Numbered from the stretch's first letter, positions 36,012 to 44,353 are shown. The stretch: DNA of 64,000 nt from Saprospiraceae bacterium (GCA_028280415.1 JANQLV010000065.1:62001-126000); one strand, 5' to 3'. Notes: generated by a model not told the origin, from the letters alone. Made by a program: numbers and translations.

Positions 36012-36849
36012 AAAACTGTCTCTGGGACTTATTTATATTAGTTTTTTATTATCCTGGTCCAATTCTGCTGAATCAGAAATTTCTCCTGTTTCTGAAACTT
36101 GTAATCTTGTTAATACCGCATTTCAATCCGGTGAAGAACTAGTGTATAAAGTTTATTACAACTGGAATTTTGTCTGGCTACCGGCGGGTGAAGTAATCCT
36201 GCGGGCTCAAAAAGATAATGGCATATATAAACTGAGGGCTTATGGAAGCACCTATAAAACGTATGAATGGTTTTATAAATTGGAATATGATTATGAATGC
36301 GAAATTGATACCAGCACCTTATTACCCAAAAAGGCGCTTCGCCGGATAAACGGAAAGAAGTATAATCATTATGACGAAATGTATTTTAATCAACAAAGGC
36401 GGAGAGTTGTTTCCCATCGAGGGAGAACTAAAGATCAAACCAGAAGACGAACCTATCATTTAAAGCCATGTACACATGACCTTTTGTCCCTCATTTATTT
36501 TGCACGAAATATGGATATGAACGATATTGAAAAAGGGCGGGAAGAAACTTTTAATATATTTTATGGTAAAAAAACCTGGAGGTTGAAGGCACAGTATGAA
36601 TCCCGGGATTCGACGAAAAGAATTAAAAAACTGGGCCGTTTTGATACCCTGTACTTCACTTCGGAAGTAATGGACGGAAAAGTTTTTAAAAAAGATTCCA
36701 GAATGCAAATCTGGATTAGCAATGATGCCAATCGAATCCCCTTGCTTATCGAAGCTCCCTTGTCCGCCGGAGCGGTTAAAGTTGTTCTGAAAGATTATCA
36801 ATGCTTGCGAAATGAATTTAATTCAAACGTAGAATCATCTAAAAAGTAA
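35992..36849 (+). CDS. Exported DUF3108-family protein
   Basis: A 285-residue protein with a signal peptide (about 1-27, LLSWSNSAES) and a DUF3108-like body: FQSGEELVYKVYYNWNFVWLPAGEVIL near the start, CTHDLLSLIYFARN in the middle, and DANRIPLLIEAPLSAGAVKVVL at the end. The ATG at 35992 overlaps the upstream membrane-protein gene by 20 bases, so the two are probably translated together. Partnership with a lipid-flippase-like protein hints at envelope lipid or polysaccharide work. The family function is unknown. Confidence 0.82.
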   Translation: MAINGLKKLSLGLIYISFLLSWSNSAESEISPVSETCNLVNTAFQSGEELVYKVYYNWNFVWLPAGEVILRAQKDNGIYKLRAYGSTYKTYEWFYKLEYDYECEIDTSTLLPKKALRRINGKKYNHYDEMYFNQQRRRVVSHRGRTKDQTRRRTYHLKPCTHDLLSLIYFARNMDMNDIEKGREETFNIFYGKKTWRLKAQYESRDSTKRIKKLGRFDTLYFTSEVMDGKVFKKDSRMQIWISNDANRIPLLIEAPLSAGAVKVVLKDYQCLRNEFNSNVESSKK

Positions 36850-36947
36850 GTCACTTGATCTAATTAAACCTTTCACAAAGACTTAATTATCTTAGCTTTC
36901 CTTACTTTTATTATCAAAAGGTTTTAGTACCTGTTAAACACCTTATT

Positions 36948-37559
36948 ATGGGTCGAAAGATATTAACCTTTATCGGTATTGTGGCATTAATTATTGCGGT
37001 TTTCATGGGCACTCGGCAATATTATACCTGGGGTGAAGTAAGCTCCGAAGAGAAGTCCCAAATCTTATTGGAAAAAATAAAGACAGTTGCTAAACTGGTT
37101 ACTGTTGAAGGTTATTTTTCGGAAGTCTATTCCTACGAAGATTACTGGAAATACGATATTAGCCTTTTTCAAAAAAGGGCTTTAATCCGTGTGAAAGGCA
37201 AAGTCTCGGTTGGATATGATCTGACCAAGATGAATATAGAAGCTTTACCCAATCAAAAAACTTTGATCATCAGTAACCTGCCCGATCCGGAAATCATCTC
37301 TATTGATCACGATCTCGACTACTATGATATTAGCGAAGGAACCTTTAACTCTTTTACTAAAGAGGATTATAATAAAATGAATCGCAATGCGAAAGAGAAA
37401 ATTCGTGAACAGGTTGCTCAGAGTGATCTTTTTCTGGCTGCCGAAAAACAAAGTAATGATATGCTGGATTTGATTCGCTTTATGGTAGAGGGAGCAGGGT
37501 GGAAGCTTAAATTTCAACCTCGGGGAGAACGCATTAATCTTGATACTTTAAAGCAATAA
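36948..37559 (+). CDS. DUF4230-family membrane-anchored protein
   Basis: A 203-residue protein with one N-terminal membrane helix (about residues 5-25), an exported alpha/beta body (KIKTVAKLVTVEGYFSEVYSYEDYW, KGKVSVGYDLTKMNIEA, TLIISNLPDPEIISIDHDLDYYDI) and a basic C-terminus. This pattern matches DUF4230, of unknown function. It is two bases upstream of a rhodanese gene in the same operon. Confidence 0.8.
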   Translation: MGRKILTFIGIVALIIAVFMGTRQYYTWGEVSSEEKSQILLEKIKTVAKLVTVEGYFSEVYSYEDYWKYDISLFQKRALIRVKGKVSVGYDLTKMNIEALPNQKTLIISNLPDPEIISIDHDLDYYDISEGTFNSFTKEDYNKMNRNAKEKIREQVAQSDLFLAAEKQSNDMLDLIRFMVEGAGWKLKFQPRGERINLDTLKQ

Positions 37560-37561
37560 AT

Positions 37562-37858
37562 ATGGTGAATGAGCTAACATTTGAAGATTTATTAAAATGG
37601 AAAAAGCAGGGCGTGAATTTCCAATTAATAGATGTTCGGGAAGAAGAAGAACACGAAGCCTTTAATATTGGCGGGGTTTTAATTCCTTTAGCCGATATTA
37701 TAAATAAAAGGAATCAACTTAAAATAGAGCTTCCGATTATTTTTTATTGTAAAAGAGGCATTCGAAGCCAAATTGCTATACAGAAACTACATCGTTTTTA
37801 CCCTAAAGGAAATTTCTATAATTTGAAATCCGGAATTGGCATTGGAAAGAAAGAATGA
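37562..37858 (+). CDS. Single-domain rhodanese-like protein
   Basis: A 98-residue rhodanese fold: FQLIDVREEEEHEAFNIGG near the N-terminus and the active loop CKRGIR with C63. Such proteins carry or transfer sulfane sulfur; the basic loop fits thiosulfate or persulfide binding. It starts two bases after the DUF4230 gene. Confidence 0.9.
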   Translation: MVNELTFEDLLKWKKQGVNFQLIDVREEEEHEAFNIGGVLIPLADIINKRNQLKIELPIIFYCKRGIRSQIAIQKLHRFYPKGNFYNLKSGIGIGKKE

Positions 37859-37958
37859 TCATTGGATTCCAAAAACTATTAACGATCTTTTAACAAATCC
37901 TTCCCAACCTCTGGTCTTTTTTGTTCGTCTATTTTGATGTAATAAATAATGATCAGTT

Positions 37959-38183
37959 ATGAAAAAAATAATCTTATTAATCCCGGTTTTTATTTCTTTG
38001 TTTTTTTACACGGCTTGCCAGAAAGAAGGACAGATTGAACTCTGCACTGCCGTTCCACAAGAAGATTGTATCTGTACGGAAGAATACGCCCCCGTTTGCG
38101 GATGCGATGAAGTAACTTATTCCAATGCCTGTAGAGCGGCCTGTAATGGAATCCTGGATTATACTCCCGGCCCTTGCAGGTAA
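37959..38183 (+). CDS. Kazal-type protease-inhibitor lipoprotein
   Basis: A 74-residue lipoprotein with signal peptide MKKIILLIPVFISLFFYTAC and lipid Cys 20. The mature part is a single Kazal domain with the hallmark YAPVCGCDEVTYSNACRAAC and eight further cysteines (29, 37, 39, 47, 49, 58, 62 and 73). Kazal domains inhibit serine proteases by a substrate-like loop before the PVCG. A cell-surface inhibitor could protect against proteases of prey or hosts, or against the cell's own secreted enzymes. It is a short gene with its own leader. Confidence 0.85.
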   Translation: MKKIILLIPVFISLFFYTACQKEGQIELCTAVPQEDCICTEEYAPVCGCDEVTYSNACRAACNGILDYTPGPCR

Positions 38184-38223
38184 AAAAATTATTGATTCCT
38201 GAATCGCTTTAAATCCAGAAGTT

Positions 38224-38712
38224 ATGAAAAATTCAAAATGGTGTTTTGTCTTATTTCTTGCACTCGTAGTTTTTACTGCCTGTAATAAAGATGATGATGA
38301 TATTTTATTGCAAGAGGAAGATTACCTGATTTTCGGCCATTTTTATGGCTTTTGTCAGGGAGAGACCTGTATAGAAATATTCAGGCTTGATGAAAATACA
38401 CTAATGGAAGATACAAATGATAATTATCCTCAGATGGATGATTTTTATGAAGGTGATTTCACCTTGCTTTCTGATGAGAAATTTCAAATAGTTGCTGGTT
38501 TGGAAAGTCAATTCCCCTTAGCTTTATTAGATGAGGCGGAAACGGTTATCGGACAACCCGATGTAGCAGATGGTGGTGGACTTTATATAGAATATAGTAA
38601 GGACGGAGTGAGGGATTTTTGGTTAATCGACCTGGTAACGGAAAATATTCCGGAAGCCTATCGCGAGTTTGTAAATACTGCTCTGGAGAAGATTCAGCAA
38701 ATAAATGAATAG
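38224..38712 (+). CDS. Acidic lipoprotein of unknown function
   Basis: A 162-residue lipoprotein with signal peptide ending VVFTAC (lipid Cys 20), then NKDDDD and an acidic, mixed alpha/beta body (FGHFYGFCQGETCIEIFRLDE, LYIEYSKDGVRDFWLIDLV). I recognise no family. It follows the Kazal lipoprotein by 40 bases on the same strand and ends at a clear terminator, so the two may be one transcript. Confidence 0.75.
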   Translation: MKNSKWCFVLFLALVVFTACNKDDDDILLQEEDYLIFGHFYGFCQGETCIEIFRLDENTLMEDTNDNYPQMDDFYEGDFTLLSDEKFQIVAGLESQFPLALLDEAETVIGQPDVADGGGLYIEYSKDGVRDFWLIDLVTENIPEAYREFVNTALEKIQQINE

Positions 38713-38778
38713 ATATACAGCTCAATTATCGGACGGAATACACTGTAGAGTGTAAAATATATGATGTCAAGTTTTTGA

Positions 38779-38811
38779 GGGCGCTGTTCTAATGAAGCAG
38801 CGCCCTTTTTT
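38779..38811 (+). terminator. Rho-independent terminator
   Basis: GGGCGCTG (38779-38786) pairs with CAGCGCCC (38798-38805), followed directly by six T. It closes the lipoprotein transcript. Confidence 0.88.
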
Positions 38812-38883
38812 CATTATCTTTATGAATGTGAAGCAACGTTTTTTGAGAATCGAACGTAATGACTTAAAACCCTTCAAACTAAA

Positions 38884-39450
38884 TTGAAAGAGACCACGCA
38901 TAATATATCCCTTATTATACAGGCTTGTCGGGCGGGAAACAGAGGTGCGCAGAAACGCCTGTATCAGTTGTTTTTTAGCTATGGGATAAGTGTTGCGCTG
39001 AGATATTCAAGTTCCCGGGCTGAGGCAGAAGAAATATTGAATGAGTCTTTTTTCAAAGTGTTTTCCAAAATTGATCAATACGATGATCAATACGAATTTA
39101 AAAAGTGGTTTAGAATGATACTGGTGAATACCTCCATAGACTATCACCGGAAGTATAAAAAGCTAAAAACACAAGCTTCAGATGAGATTATGCCATTGGA
39201 CTCAGATGATAACAAGGGCTGGCATAATCTGGTTTATGAAGATATTTTAAAAGAAATTCAAAAGCTTCCTCCGGGTTACCGACTAGTTTTCAATCTATAT
39301 GCAATTGATGGATTCAAACACCATGAGATTGCCGAGCAACTAAACATTAGCGCAGGGAGTTCAAGATCCAGTTTTGCAAGAGCTAGAAAAATCTTACAGG
39401 AACGATTACAAAATAATACAGAAATCAAAAGAGCCAGTAATGGGGAGTAA
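38884..39450 (+). CDS. ECF sigma factor coupled to a barrel protein
   Basis: A 188-residue ECF sigma factor. Region 2 is at about residues 15-90 (ALRYSSSRAEAEEILNESFFKVFSKI, FKKWFRMILVNTSIDYHRK). Region 4 is at about 118-170 (KLPPGYRLVFNLYAIDGFKHHEIAEQL, SSRSSFARARKIL). The start is TTG at 38884. Its last 11 bases overlap the ATG of the next gene, which encodes a candidate membrane-bound anti-sigma with a barrel. That arrangement is the usual sign of a sigma/anti-sigma pair. Confidence 0.9.
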   Translation: MKETTHNISLIIQACRAGNRGAQKRLYQLFFSYGISVALRYSSSRAEAEEILNESFFKVFSKIDQYDDQYEFKKWFRMILVNTSIDYHRKYKKLKTQASDEIMPLDSDDNKGWHNLVYEDILKEIQKLPPGYRLVFNLYAIDGFKHHEIAEQLNISAGSSRSSFARARKILQERLQNNTEIKRASNGE

Positions 39451-40771
39451 TTTTGAGCAATATATCAAAGATGCCATGGACAATCCACCGGAGTTTCCCT
39501 TCGATGAGAACCTTTGGAATGATATGGAAGCTCGTCTGGATGCTCAGAAAGATCAGAAAACTCCATTTGGCTTCATCGGGAAATTGCCATTGTTTTTATG
39601 GGCAGCTACCATGACAGGTTTGTGTATTTATTTTTATGCCAATCAAAATAATAATTCAAATCCTCCATCGAGTCCTGAACTTGAAGAAAAGAAAGAAATA
39701 TCAGTTGAGCGCCATGTGACGGTGATTTACGATACTATTTACAATAAAATTGTTGTTAATCAACAAAATATTCAGCCCTCTACTCAAAGTAATAACAAAG
39801 CTCCGGTATATTCGACGGGTTATTCATCCGCTCAATTTGCTTTGCTCCTGGATGAAAAAGAGCTTTTTGAGATTTTTGAAAGCCGACCTTTATCGGCAAT
39901 GACTATTGCTGCTAATCAGAATTTCCCATCCATTGGATTGTCCAGAGAATCCGAGCCTGCCGCTGCTGAAGCTCTGACTTCATCGGAAAAGACATCGATC
40001 CAGAAAGAGTTTGACCTGACGGATTTTGCTTTTGTGACTATGCCTATTTCCCAAATCCCGACACTTGAGCAAAAGCCATTTATGGTTAGCAATCCGGTTG
40101 ATTTACCCGCTATTAAGGTGAAAAAAATGCGTAAGAAGAAAGTACGCTTATATCTCCAGCAATTAAAACCAACTCGATTTGCGCTTTCGGGTACGACCGG
40201 AACCTTTGCTTCGCTGAACCTTGGCGGAAGTGGTTTTAACCTGAGAGGAAGTGCACATGCAGAAATTGGAATAGGAACGCGCTTGAGCCTGATTGCCGGA
40301 GTAGAATACTTTGCTAATGATTTTACACGGAGATTCAAAGAGGATGATGAGTATCCGGTCATGGGATTTCCGGATTTACCGCCAAGCAGCGGTGAAGATA
40401 TACTTTTGAAGATTCAAGGGGATTTTAACTATCTGCAAATACCTTTTGGGATTAAATATGCTCTATTCCCACGTAAATATTTCAATCCATATATTGGAGC
40501 CGGTTTAATATCGGGAAGGACCAATCGTTCCAGACTGGAGTATGAATATCAATCCATACAGGGAAGCTACTCTGTAAGTGAGGGACGTTTATTGTCCCGT
40601 AATTTTGAACTTAGTGCTTTCTGGTCCTCTCTTGGATTCCAGATCAGAATGAATCAGCATTGGAGCCTTATCCTGGAAGGAAGTTCACAGTTCGCACTGC
40701 ATAAAGGTACTTTCAAATACGAAAATCTACAGCTACTGAAGCTAAGCACAGGTGTCCATTACCAGTTCTGA
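39440..40771 (+). CDS. Candidate anti-sigma protein fused to an outer-membrane-type barrel
   Basis: A 443-residue protein from the ATG at 39440. Residues 1-45 are cytoplasmic-looking and acidic (FEQYIKDAMDNPPEFPFDENLWNDM), in the place of an anti-sigma domain. One hydrophobic helix follows (about 50-67, LPLFLWAATMTGLCIYFY). A roughly 170-residue low-complexity linker leads to a C-terminal PorT-like beta barrel (SGTTGTFASLNLGGSGFNL, FNPYIGAGLISG, WSLILEGSSQFALH, STGVHYQF). It has no cleavable signal peptide. Similar genes follow ECF genes elsewhere in this phylum. If both ends insert, the protein would span the envelope. Confidence 0.82.
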   Translation: MGSNFEQYIKDAMDNPPEFPFDENLWNDMEARLDAQKDQKTPFGFIGKLPLFLWAATMTGLCIYFYANQNNNSNPPSSPELEEKKEISVERHVTVIYDTIYNKIVVNQQNIQPSTQSNNKAPVYSTGYSSAQFALLLDEKELFEIFESRPLSAMTIAANQNFPSIGLSRESEPAAAEALTSSEKTSIQKEFDLTDFAFVTMPISQIPTLEQKPFMVSNPVDLPAIKVKKMRKKKVRLYLQQLKPTRFALSGTTGTFASLNLGGSGFNLRGSAHAEIGIGTRLSLIAGVEYFANDFTRRFKEDDEYPVMGFPDLPPSSGEDILLKIQGDFNYLQIPFGIKYALFPRKYFNPYIGAGLISGRTNRSRLEYEYQSIQGSYSVSEGRLLSRNFELSAFWSSLGFQIRMNQHWSLILEGSSQFALHKGTFKYENLQLLKLSTGVHYQF

Positions 40772-40902
40772 CAAATATTAGTTACTTCATTATTCCTGTG
40801 AAAATTTATTGGACTTAGCTTATCTTAGGTTTATTTTAAACAATATGCCCTGATATTTCTTTATTAAAGGCAATGCAAGGAGATAATCGAAAATTGTGTC
40901 TG

Positions 40903-41916
40903 ATGAGAGCATTATTCCTCTTTTTTATATTAATGTTGTGTAGTATAAACAATGGAAAAAGTCAGGATCGACCTGTTTTTTTACCAGAAGATATTGATGG
41001 TAGCAGCTTGCGATTGAAATGTCTTTGCAAGCCAGGAGTGGTGAATAAATCAAGAAGCCGGGGTTTGGAATTATCTTTTATTCATACTAATACGAGTACG
41101 CTTGAAGAAGAGGAGGGCTATCCACTGAGTCAACCCTTGAGCCGGCTCCGGCTACAGAATTTTAATTTCAAACTAAAAATTCCTGTTGTTAATAAAGAAG
41201 GATTTAAGCTTATTTTAGGGACGTTTTATCGCCCGGAACATTACGACTTTGAAAGAATTGGTGTAGATTATGCCCAGGTATTTAACCGGATTAATGGTCG
41301 AAATCTTAAAAGTACGGGATTCGATGGCTTGCTGGTTAAATCCCTGAGCGAAACAATGTATGGCTCTTTTCGCTTGCGCACGATGTATAATGGGGATTAT
41401 TCTGGCATAATCAATTTTGATAATAGATACTCGATATTTAATGCATCCATGTTGTTGGGGTTCAAAAAACGGGCAGAGAAAGAAATGGGGGTGGGGATCA
41501 CCTTTTCGAAAAGTTTTAGAAATACCATTGTTCTGCCTTTCTTTTTGTACAATCATACTTTTAATGGAAAATGGGGAATTGAGACGGTTCTGCCTGCTTT
41601 GGCATCCGTTCGGTACAATCTGACAGATCGATCGATTTTTTTAGCCGGGATTCGTTATAACAGCCGGAGTTATTCGGTGGGGACAGAAGAATCCCTTTCC
41701 GGAATTTATAATCTCAATCATTCAGAGTTGAGGATGGGGCTTTCCCTGGAGCAAAATATCCATCCATGGGTCTGGCTGGATATCAGTGCCGGATTTCAAT
41801 ATAACTTTAGTACCGATTTTGAAGCAGTGGGTGAAAATATATCCTCCTTTCAGGTAGAACCGGGTAGTTCTCCTGTTTTTAGAATAGGAATTTTTATCAG
41901 CCCGCCTAAAAGCTAG
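40903..41916 (+). CDS. Outer-membrane barrel protein, DUF6268-like
   Basis: A 337-residue exported protein from the ATG at 40903; an ATG at 40873 adds 10 residues. The signal peptide ends near NNGKSQ. The body is alternating amphipathic strands typical of an outer-membrane barrel (FNFKLKIPVVNKEGFKLILGTFY, GSFRLRTMYNGDYSG, NASMLLGFKKR, WLDISAGFQYNF) and ends FRIGIFISPPKS. It resembles DUF6268, though that label is tentative. It may belong to the envelope-sensing sigma cluster just upstream. Confidence 0.72.
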   Translation: MRALFLFFILMLCSINNGKSQDRPVFLPEDIDGSSLRLKCLCKPGVVNKSRSRGLELSFIHTNTSTLEEEEGYPLSQPLSRLRLQNFNFKLKIPVVNKEGFKLILGTFYRPEHYDFERIGVDYAQVFNRINGRNLKSTGFDGLLVKSLSETMYGSFRLRTMYNGDYSGIINFDNRYSIFNASMLLGFKKRAEKEMGVGITFSKSFRNTIVLPFFLYNHTFNGKWGIETVLPALASVRYNLTDRSIFLAGIRYNSRSYSVGTEESLSGIYNLNHSELRMGLSLEQNIHPWVWLDISAGFQYNFSTDFEAVGENISSFQVEPGSSPVFRIGIFISPPKS

Positions 41917-41948
41917 TTCAGGAATGACGAGATACTGAACTTTTAAGC
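41915..41948 (+). terminator. Terminator-like hairpin overlapping a stop codon
   Basis: AGTTCAG (41915-41921) pairs with CTGAACT (41935-41941), followed by TTTAAGCTTT. The first arm begins inside the stop codon of the barrel gene. Confidence 0.5.
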
Positions 41949-42040
41949 TTTAGGGTGGTTGAATGTTAGGTAAAACATCTATTTCTAAAAGACATATCGA
42001 GTAGAATAACCATTAATAATTTAAAACTATCATAATACCA

Positions 42041-42502
42041 ATGACAAACTTAGTAGCAGGAGATAAGGCACCATTTTTTGAAGGTGTTAATGAAAATGGA
42101 GAGACCATTAAACTTTCCGATTTTAAAGGGAAAAAACTTATCCTCTTTTTCTATCCAAAAGATAATACGCCCGGTTGTACCGCTGAAGCTTGTAGCTTGA
42201 GAGATCATTTCTCAGAGTTAAAAGCTTCCGGATATGCCTTATTGGGCGTAAGCCCGGATAGTGCCAGAAAGCATCAGAATTTTATCAAAAAATTTGAACT
42301 TCCTTTTAGCTTGTTAGTGGATACGGAACTTGAAACTATCAAAGCCTATGGCGTTTGGGGGCTTAAGAAGTTTATGGGGCGAGAGTTCGATGGAGTACTG
42401 CGTACTACTTTCATTATTGATGAAAAAGGTATCATTGAACGGGTGATCACAAAAGTAAAAACAAAAACTCATGCAGCTCAGATTTTAGAGCCGGTGAGCT
42501 AG
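42041..42502 (+). CDS. bcp: Thiol peroxidase Bcp (peroxiredoxin)
   Basis: A 153-residue atypical 2-Cys peroxiredoxin of the Bcp/PrxQ type that reduces hydrogen and organic peroxides with thioredoxin. The peroxidatic cysteine is C46 in YPKDNTPGCTAEAC and the resolving cysteine is C51, five residues later, as in E. coli Bcp. It ends one base from the convergent Trp-repeat gene. Confidence 0.95.
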   Translation: MTNLVAGDKAPFFEGVNENGETIKLSDFKGKKLILFFYPKDNTPGCTAEACSLRDHFSELKASGYALLGVSPDSARKHQNFIKKFELPFSLLVDTELETIKAYGVWGLKKFMGREFDGVLRTTFIIDEKGIIERVITKVKTKTHAAQILEPVS

Positions 42503-42503
42503 T

Positions 42504-43046
42504 CTAAAATTTTGGTGAACTGTGGAAGGTGACAATAAAGAGGATCGCAATTTTTAGATGAATGCTGATTTCTTCATCCAGATCATCTTCCACAATCCAT
42601 TCTCTTGGATCACCCTCCCAATCCATTGCCATATCAAAAGAACCATAGCGATCATTTTTCAAACGCCATTCGTTGAAATTGTTACCCCATCTGCTCTTCA
42701 AAGTAATGGTTTGGGTATTATTGGTAATGCGCCACTCAGTGGGATCGTCTTTCCATAAAGTTCTTGCAGTAATGATTTCGTCGCCACCACTAATTTCCCA
42801 TTGATTGGGATCGTCTTTCCATTTTATACGGATGGAACCAGACTCGTTCCCAATAGTATAATCCCACTCAGTCCAATCCAGTTGCATCTGCCATCGCATG
42901 GTGATTTCCCCTTCGAGCTCTTCATCTTCGGTATAAATTTTCCATTCTGTAAATTCATCGCTCCATTTTGTCCCAATCCCGATAATATACTGAGCATGTA
43001 CACCGATGGTAATAAAGAGCAATAGGATACTAAGCTTTATTTTCAT
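42504..43046 (-). CDS. Secreted protein of six Trp-rich tandem repeats
   Basis: A 180-residue protein from the ATG at 43046, with a signal peptide (MKIKLSILLLFITIGVHAQ). The mature part is built of six repeats of 22-24 residues, each with two tryptophans usually seven positions apart: W-x-DD-P-x-EW-x-I. Examples are IKWKDDPNQWEI, TLWKDDPTEWRI, SRWGNNFNEWRL and MDWEGDPREWIV. The C-terminus is hydrophobic (HLKIAILFIVTFH). I recognise no family. The regular Trp pairs suggest a beta-solenoid or propeller-like binding surface. Confidence 0.78.
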   Translation of the reverse strand: MKIKLSILLLFITIGVHAQYIIGIGTKWSDEFTEWKIYTEDEELEGEITMRWQMQLDWTEWDYTIGNESGSIRIKWKDDPNQWEISGGDEIITARTLWKDDPTEWRITNNTQTITLKSRWGNNFNEWRLKNDRYGSFDMAMDWEGDPREWIVEDDLDEEISIHLKIAILFIVTFHSSPKF

Positions 43047-43166
43047 AAAAGAAATGTACGGAAATATGGTTTTAAAAGCCAATTACAGTTATTAATATGG
43101 TACGTTTTAAAAGAAAATTAACGGTTTAACCAGTAAAGGACGGGATTGAATAACAGAAAAAGAAAA

Positions 43167-43197
43167 CGCTCCAATTCTAGCAAAAGAATCAGGAGCG
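43167..43197 (-). terminator. Terminator of the DUF3127 gene
   Basis: CGCTCC (43167-43172) and GGAGCG (43192-43197) with inner ATTC/GAAT form an imperfect hairpin. On the minus strand it is followed by TTTTCTTTTTCTG. Confidence 0.65.
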
Positions 43198-43221
43198 CTT
43201 TGGGGATGATCAATTTATAAA

Positions 43222-43599
43222 CTAGAATGGAAGATCATCGGTATCAGGGGTGTCCATACCCACAGGTTCGTCATTAGCACCTGGGAAAGCATTATCGGGA
43301 GCGGATTGAGATGCTTCCGAACCAACTTTTTCAACTCTCCATGCATCGAGATTGGTGAAATAGGTAGTACGACCATCTTTCGTGTATTCTCGACCTTTTA
43401 GAGAGAAAGTAACTTTTATTTGTTTTTCTTCCTCAAAGCCATCCAGTTTTTCGCAGTTGTTTTGAGTCATTTGAAATTTGATCAATTGAGGATATGCTCC
43501 ATCTTGAATTTCAACGACAAATTCTCTTTTTCTGAAAGAATCGGTTATCTGTTGGGTATCGAATTTTTTGTATAGTTTGCCTTCTACTTCAAAAGCCAT
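43222..43599 (-). CDS. DUF3127 protein with an SSB-like acidic tip
   Basis: A 125-residue protein from the ATG at 43599. The first 90 residues match DUF3127, a predicted OB-fold (MAFEVEGKLYKKFDTQQITDSF, REFVVEIQDGAYPQLIKFQ, VTFSLKGREYTKDGRTTYFTNLDAWRVE). A disordered Ser/Pro/Asp tail follows and ends DTDDLPF, nearly the same as the DDDDLPF tip of the SSB at 2899-3339. That tip is what SSB-interacting repair proteins bind. The layout suggests a second ssDNA- or partner-binding protein, though the family is uncharacterised. Confidence 0.85.
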   Translation of the reverse strand: MAFEVEGKLYKKFDTQQITDSFRKREFVVEIQDGAYPQLIKFQMTQNNCEKLDGFEEEKQIKVTFSLKGREYTKDGRTTYFTNLDAWRVEKVGSEASQSAPDNAFPGANDEPVGMDTPDTDDLPF

Positions 43600-43845
43600 T
43601 ATAAAAGATTTTACGAGAGCTTGAATCCACAAGCCTTGATTATTGATGAAGCAAAAGTACTAAATTAAGTATTGATTAAAAAATAAGTTTGGGCTTGTTT
43701 AAAATTCACTACAAATGTGAGTATTAATATAGTTTTAGGCAGGCAAAGCTCATACTTATGATCACAGAAAGCCTGGACAAATATCCGGATTTCAAAAAAA
43801 TGACGGTACAAAGAGAAAAATTATCCGATAAAGTAATTGCTTATG

Positions 43846-44202
43846 TTACAGTTTATAAATATCTGTTGGATTATTACACAAAATAGCTCTATGTCCACGA
43901 ATGGCAATAGGTGCTTTGATAAGATTTGAATTGTATTTCAAGATATTAACCCAGCTTTCATCATCAAATTCTTTTCCCCGGATATGCTTTTGATAAAAAG
44001 GGTTCGCTTTATTCAGAATTTCTTTTGGATGCAATTCGAGAGCATTAAGAATGGTCTGCCAACTAGTTGTCGTGGAAGGGGCTTTGGCAAATGCATAAGC
44101 TCTGACATGAGGTACTACGCTTTGGGCATGAGCTACTGTTTTTCGGTCAGAATTAGATTCGGGGTTGTAGTATATTAATATTTCTCTGCTATGCGTTTTC
44201 AT
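43846..44202 (-). CDS. ArsC/Spx-like thioredoxin-fold protein lacking the catalytic cysteine
   Basis: A 118-residue protein with the ArsC-family outline: YYNPESNSDRKTVAHA in the position of the catalytic loop, and the C-terminal substrate-loop motif KAPIAIRGHRAILCNNPTDI. The catalytic Cys after NP is replaced (NPESNS); the only Cys (C109) is near the C-terminus. It cannot work as a standard arsenate reductase and is more like an Spx/YffB-type binding protein. It lies between the DUF3127 gene and proS on the same strand. Confidence 0.78.
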   Translation of the reverse strand: MKTHSREILIYYNPESNSDRKTVAHAQSVVPHVRAYAFAKAPSTTTSWQTILNALELHPKEILNKANPFYQKHIRGKEFDDESWVNILKYNSNLIKAPIAIRGHRAILCNNPTDIYKL

Positions 44203-44289
44203 GATCGAAAATTTTGAATAAAAGCTTTTAAAGGGGTTAAATGTTTTGTCAAATATCTAAAATACGAAATTTTGACCATAAAAACAAAA

Positions 44290-44319
44290 TAACCTGTGTT
44301 TTCCAGAAAACACAGGTTA
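44290..44319 (-). terminator. Rho-independent terminator of proS
   Basis: A perfect 14-bp inverted repeat (44290-44303 with 44306-44319). On the minus strand it follows the proS stop by about 35 bases and runs into TTTTGTTTTTATGG. Confidence 0.82.
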
Positions 44320-44353
44320 CTGACAGAAGAAGTAATTTATTGAGAATTACTTG

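Noticed and set aside
43758-43886. 42-residue plus-strand open frame (MITESLDKYPDF...)
   Set aside because: Plausible composition but no family, no clear ribosome site, and its end runs antisense over the ArsC-like gene. Not strong enough to call.
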